Shown piece by piece: positions 6,311-7,182 of a DNA stretch of 7,182 bases (position 1 is the stretch's first letter; each line of letters opens with the position of its first letter). The position numbers were made by a program, and so were the translations under genes. The notes beneath the pieces are model-generated. The model made no database searches. It was given only the letters and a program-made list of their open reading frames with translations, and was not told the origin of the DNA. The stretch comes from Ectothiorhodospiraceae bacterium. Lineage in GTDB: Bacteria; Pseudomonadota; Gammaproteobacteria; Thiohalomonadales; Thiohalomonadaceae. Location of the stretch: assembly GCA_007125455.1 (NCBI GenBank), contig SLDE01000204.1:1-7182 (forward strand). The letters are read 5' to 3'.

Positions 6311-6424
6311 CTAGTCTTCCGACTTGGTGGTCTTGATCAGCTTGCCAATGCGGACAGCCAATACGGCGACCACCAGGATAGAGCCGACCACGGTGATGAT
6401 GGCACCAATCACTACAGCGTCCAT
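6311..6424 (-). CDS. Small single-helix membrane protein of the cbb3 operon, unknown
   Basis: This 37-codon gene lies between ccoP and ccoG. Its product begins MDAVVIGAIITVV, has one strongly hydrophobic helix (about residues 4-24) and ends in a basic then acidic tail RIGKLIKTTKSED. The positive charges after the helix (Arg25, Lys28, Lys31, Lys34) predict N-out, C-in topology. Gly7 and Gly14 are one heptad apart on the helix, a pattern that can support helix packing. The ATG is preceded at 5 bases by AGGGGA (6430-6435), and a terminator follows the TAG, so it closes the structural operon. It does not resemble CcoQ, which normally lies between ccoO and ccoP. Its size recalls CcoM, the single-helix subunit of Pseudomonas stutzeri cbb3 oxidase, but I cannot establish homology. 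I infer a small oxidase subunit or assembly factor. Confidence 0.72.
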   Translation of the reverse strand: MDAVVIGAIITVVGSILVVAVLAVRIGKLIKTTKSED

Positions 6425-6443
6425 AACATTCCCCTTTATATTG

Positions 6444-6470
6444 CGGGGTGCGACAAGCACCCCGTTTTTT
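6444..6470. terminator. GC-rich hairpin between ccoP and the small gene
   Basis: CGGGGTGC (6444-6451) pairs perfectly with GCACCCCG (6457-6464) around a 5-base loop. On the plus strand six T residues follow (6465-6470), so in that direction it is a perfect intrinsic terminator, although no plus-strand gene precedes it. On the minus strand it lies 17 bases after the ccoP stop and is followed by CAATATAA without a T-run. There it is more likely to protect the ccoP mRNA 3' end or dampen expression of the small gene. Confidence 0.6.
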
Positions 6471-6481
6471 AGAAGGTGATT

Positions 6482-7182
6482 TTACTGACCACCACCGAGC
6501 TGGTGGACATAGACGGTCAGCTTGGTGATGTCCTCAGCGCTCAGACGATCAGCAAATGCCGGCATTTCCGCATCGCGGGAACGCGCATCGTTAGGATCGT
6601 TCACGCCGTGACGAATGGTGTGCTTCACGCTGGCCAACTGATCCGCCGCTTCGAAGCGCCAGATATTGTTGGTCAGGTTAGGTGCACCCAAGGCCTGGAA
6701 GCCCGTCCCCTGCGCGCCGTGGCAGGCGATACAGCCCTTGGAGGCATACAGCGGACTACGGGTCGGCTCACCAGCGATGATGGCATTGGCCAGCTCATCC
6801 ACTTCACTGTCGCTCAACTGCGGATGGGCGGGCATGATGCCACGACGACCGTTGGTCACGGTGGTGTGGATAGCGTTTACGGTACCACCCCACAGCCAGT
6901 CATCGTTGTTCAGACGTGGGAAGTTGGGGATCCCTTGACCGCCAACACCGTGGCAGGCAGCACAGAAGTCACCAAACAACACATGGCTGGAGGCCATCAC
7001 GTAGCGGCTTAGCTCGTCATCCTGCAGAATGCTGGCAGCAGCCTGGTTGCCCTCACTAGCGACGAGCTGGCTAATGCTCTCCTCGTAGTCGGCACGAACT
7101 ACATTGATACGCTCCATCCCCTCATGGAACTCCTGGATCGCTGTCCATCCAAGGATGCCCTTGGTGTGGCTGTTTACCAACG
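6482..7182 (-). CDS. ccoP: cbb3-type cytochrome c oxidase dihaem subunit CcoP, C-terminal part
   Basis: The visible 232 residues are the periplasmic part of CcoP, the subunit that passes electrons through two c-type haems to the cbb3 catalytic core; the N-terminal membrane anchor lies beyond the window. Near the edge, the sequence LVNSHTKGILGWTA corresponds to the conserved post-helix segment PGLGNFKGxLGWTS of the family. Counting from base 7180, the first haem site is CAACH (residues 73-77) with probable axial Met116 in RRGIMPAH. The second is CIACH (150-154) with probable axial Met206 in AEMPAFADRLS. The motif LGAPNLTNNIWRF (164-176) is typical of the second cytochrome domain. It ends with TAA at 6482-6484. 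The small membrane-protein gene follows 57 bases later, in the same frame. Confidence 0.96.
   Translation of the reverse strand, partial: LVNSHTKGILGWTAIQEFHEGMERINVVRADYEESISQLVASEGNQAAASILQDDELSRYVMASSHVLFGDFCAACHGVGGQGIPNFPRLNNDDWLWGGTVNAIHTTVTNGRRGIMPAHPQLSDSEVDELANAIIAGEPTRSPLYASKGCIACHGAQGTGFQALGAPNLTNNIWRFEAADQLASVKHTIRHGVNDPNDARSRDAEMPAFADRLSAEDITKLTVYVHQLGGGQ

Noticed and set aside
6311..6424. The small gene as CcoQ
   Set aside because: CcoQ normally sits between ccoO and ccoP and is longer, with a characteristic tail after the helix. Neither position nor sequence fits here.
5876..7012. Plus-strand frames at 5876-6472 and 6476-7012
   Set aside because: They are antisense to ccoG, the small gene and ccoP, cross the terminators, and show no recognisable protein features.
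1..7182. CRISPR arrays, tRNA or rRNA genes, insertion sequences with transposase
   Set aside because: No regularly spaced repeats, tRNA-like cloverleaf, rRNA motifs or transposase frames were seen. The window is almost fully accounted for by the listed genes.

Overview
The window carries the 3' part of a gammaproteobacterial-type cbb3 cytochrome oxidase locus on the minus strand and the end of an unrelated plus-strand gene pair that converges on it. The base composition is moderately GC-rich. The protein sequences (AzoR, long pirin, CcoP, CcoG, CcoH, CcoI, CcoS) and the order ccoP-ccoG-ccoH-ccoI-ccoS fit a respiring proteobacterium, most likely a gammaproteobacterium. I cannot name a genus from the sequence alone.

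Plus strand, left side: bases 1-268 are the C-terminal 88 residues of an FMN-dependent NADH-azoreductase/quinone reductase (azoR). A complete pirin gene follows after 18 bases (287-1126). Both are plausibly involved in handling quinones and other electrophilic aromatics. Between pirin and the converging ccoS is an almost fully palindromic element of about 125 bp (1132-1256) that looks like a small non-coding repeat (MITE-like) and may end transcripts from both sides.

Minus strand, read from right to left: the C-terminal 232 residues of CcoP, the dihaem cytochrome c subunit (7182-6482); an unannotated-looking 37-codon membrane-protein gene (6424-6311) with its own ribosome binding site; a textbook rho-independent terminator with a UUCG loop (6259-6288); ccoG (6118-4700, GTG start); ccoH (4674-4165); a 12-bp perfect-stem terminator or attenuator (4079-4115); ccoI (4063-1595); a 129-bp gap with small hairpins; and ccoS (1465-1262).

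How they work together: CcoP is part of the oxidase that reduces O2. CcoG, CcoH, CcoI and CcoS are its assembly set: CcoG is a membrane Cu(II) reductase, CcoI is a P1B copper ATPase that exports Cu(I) for the CuB site, CcoH stabilises the complex, and CcoS is needed for cofactor insertion. The two terminators divide the locus into structural genes plus the small gene, then ccoGH, then ccoIS, which suggests graded expression. The most interesting item is the 37-residue single-helix protein directly after ccoP. It is in the same frame as ccoP with no stop between them, and it is a candidate small oxidase subunit or assembly factor.
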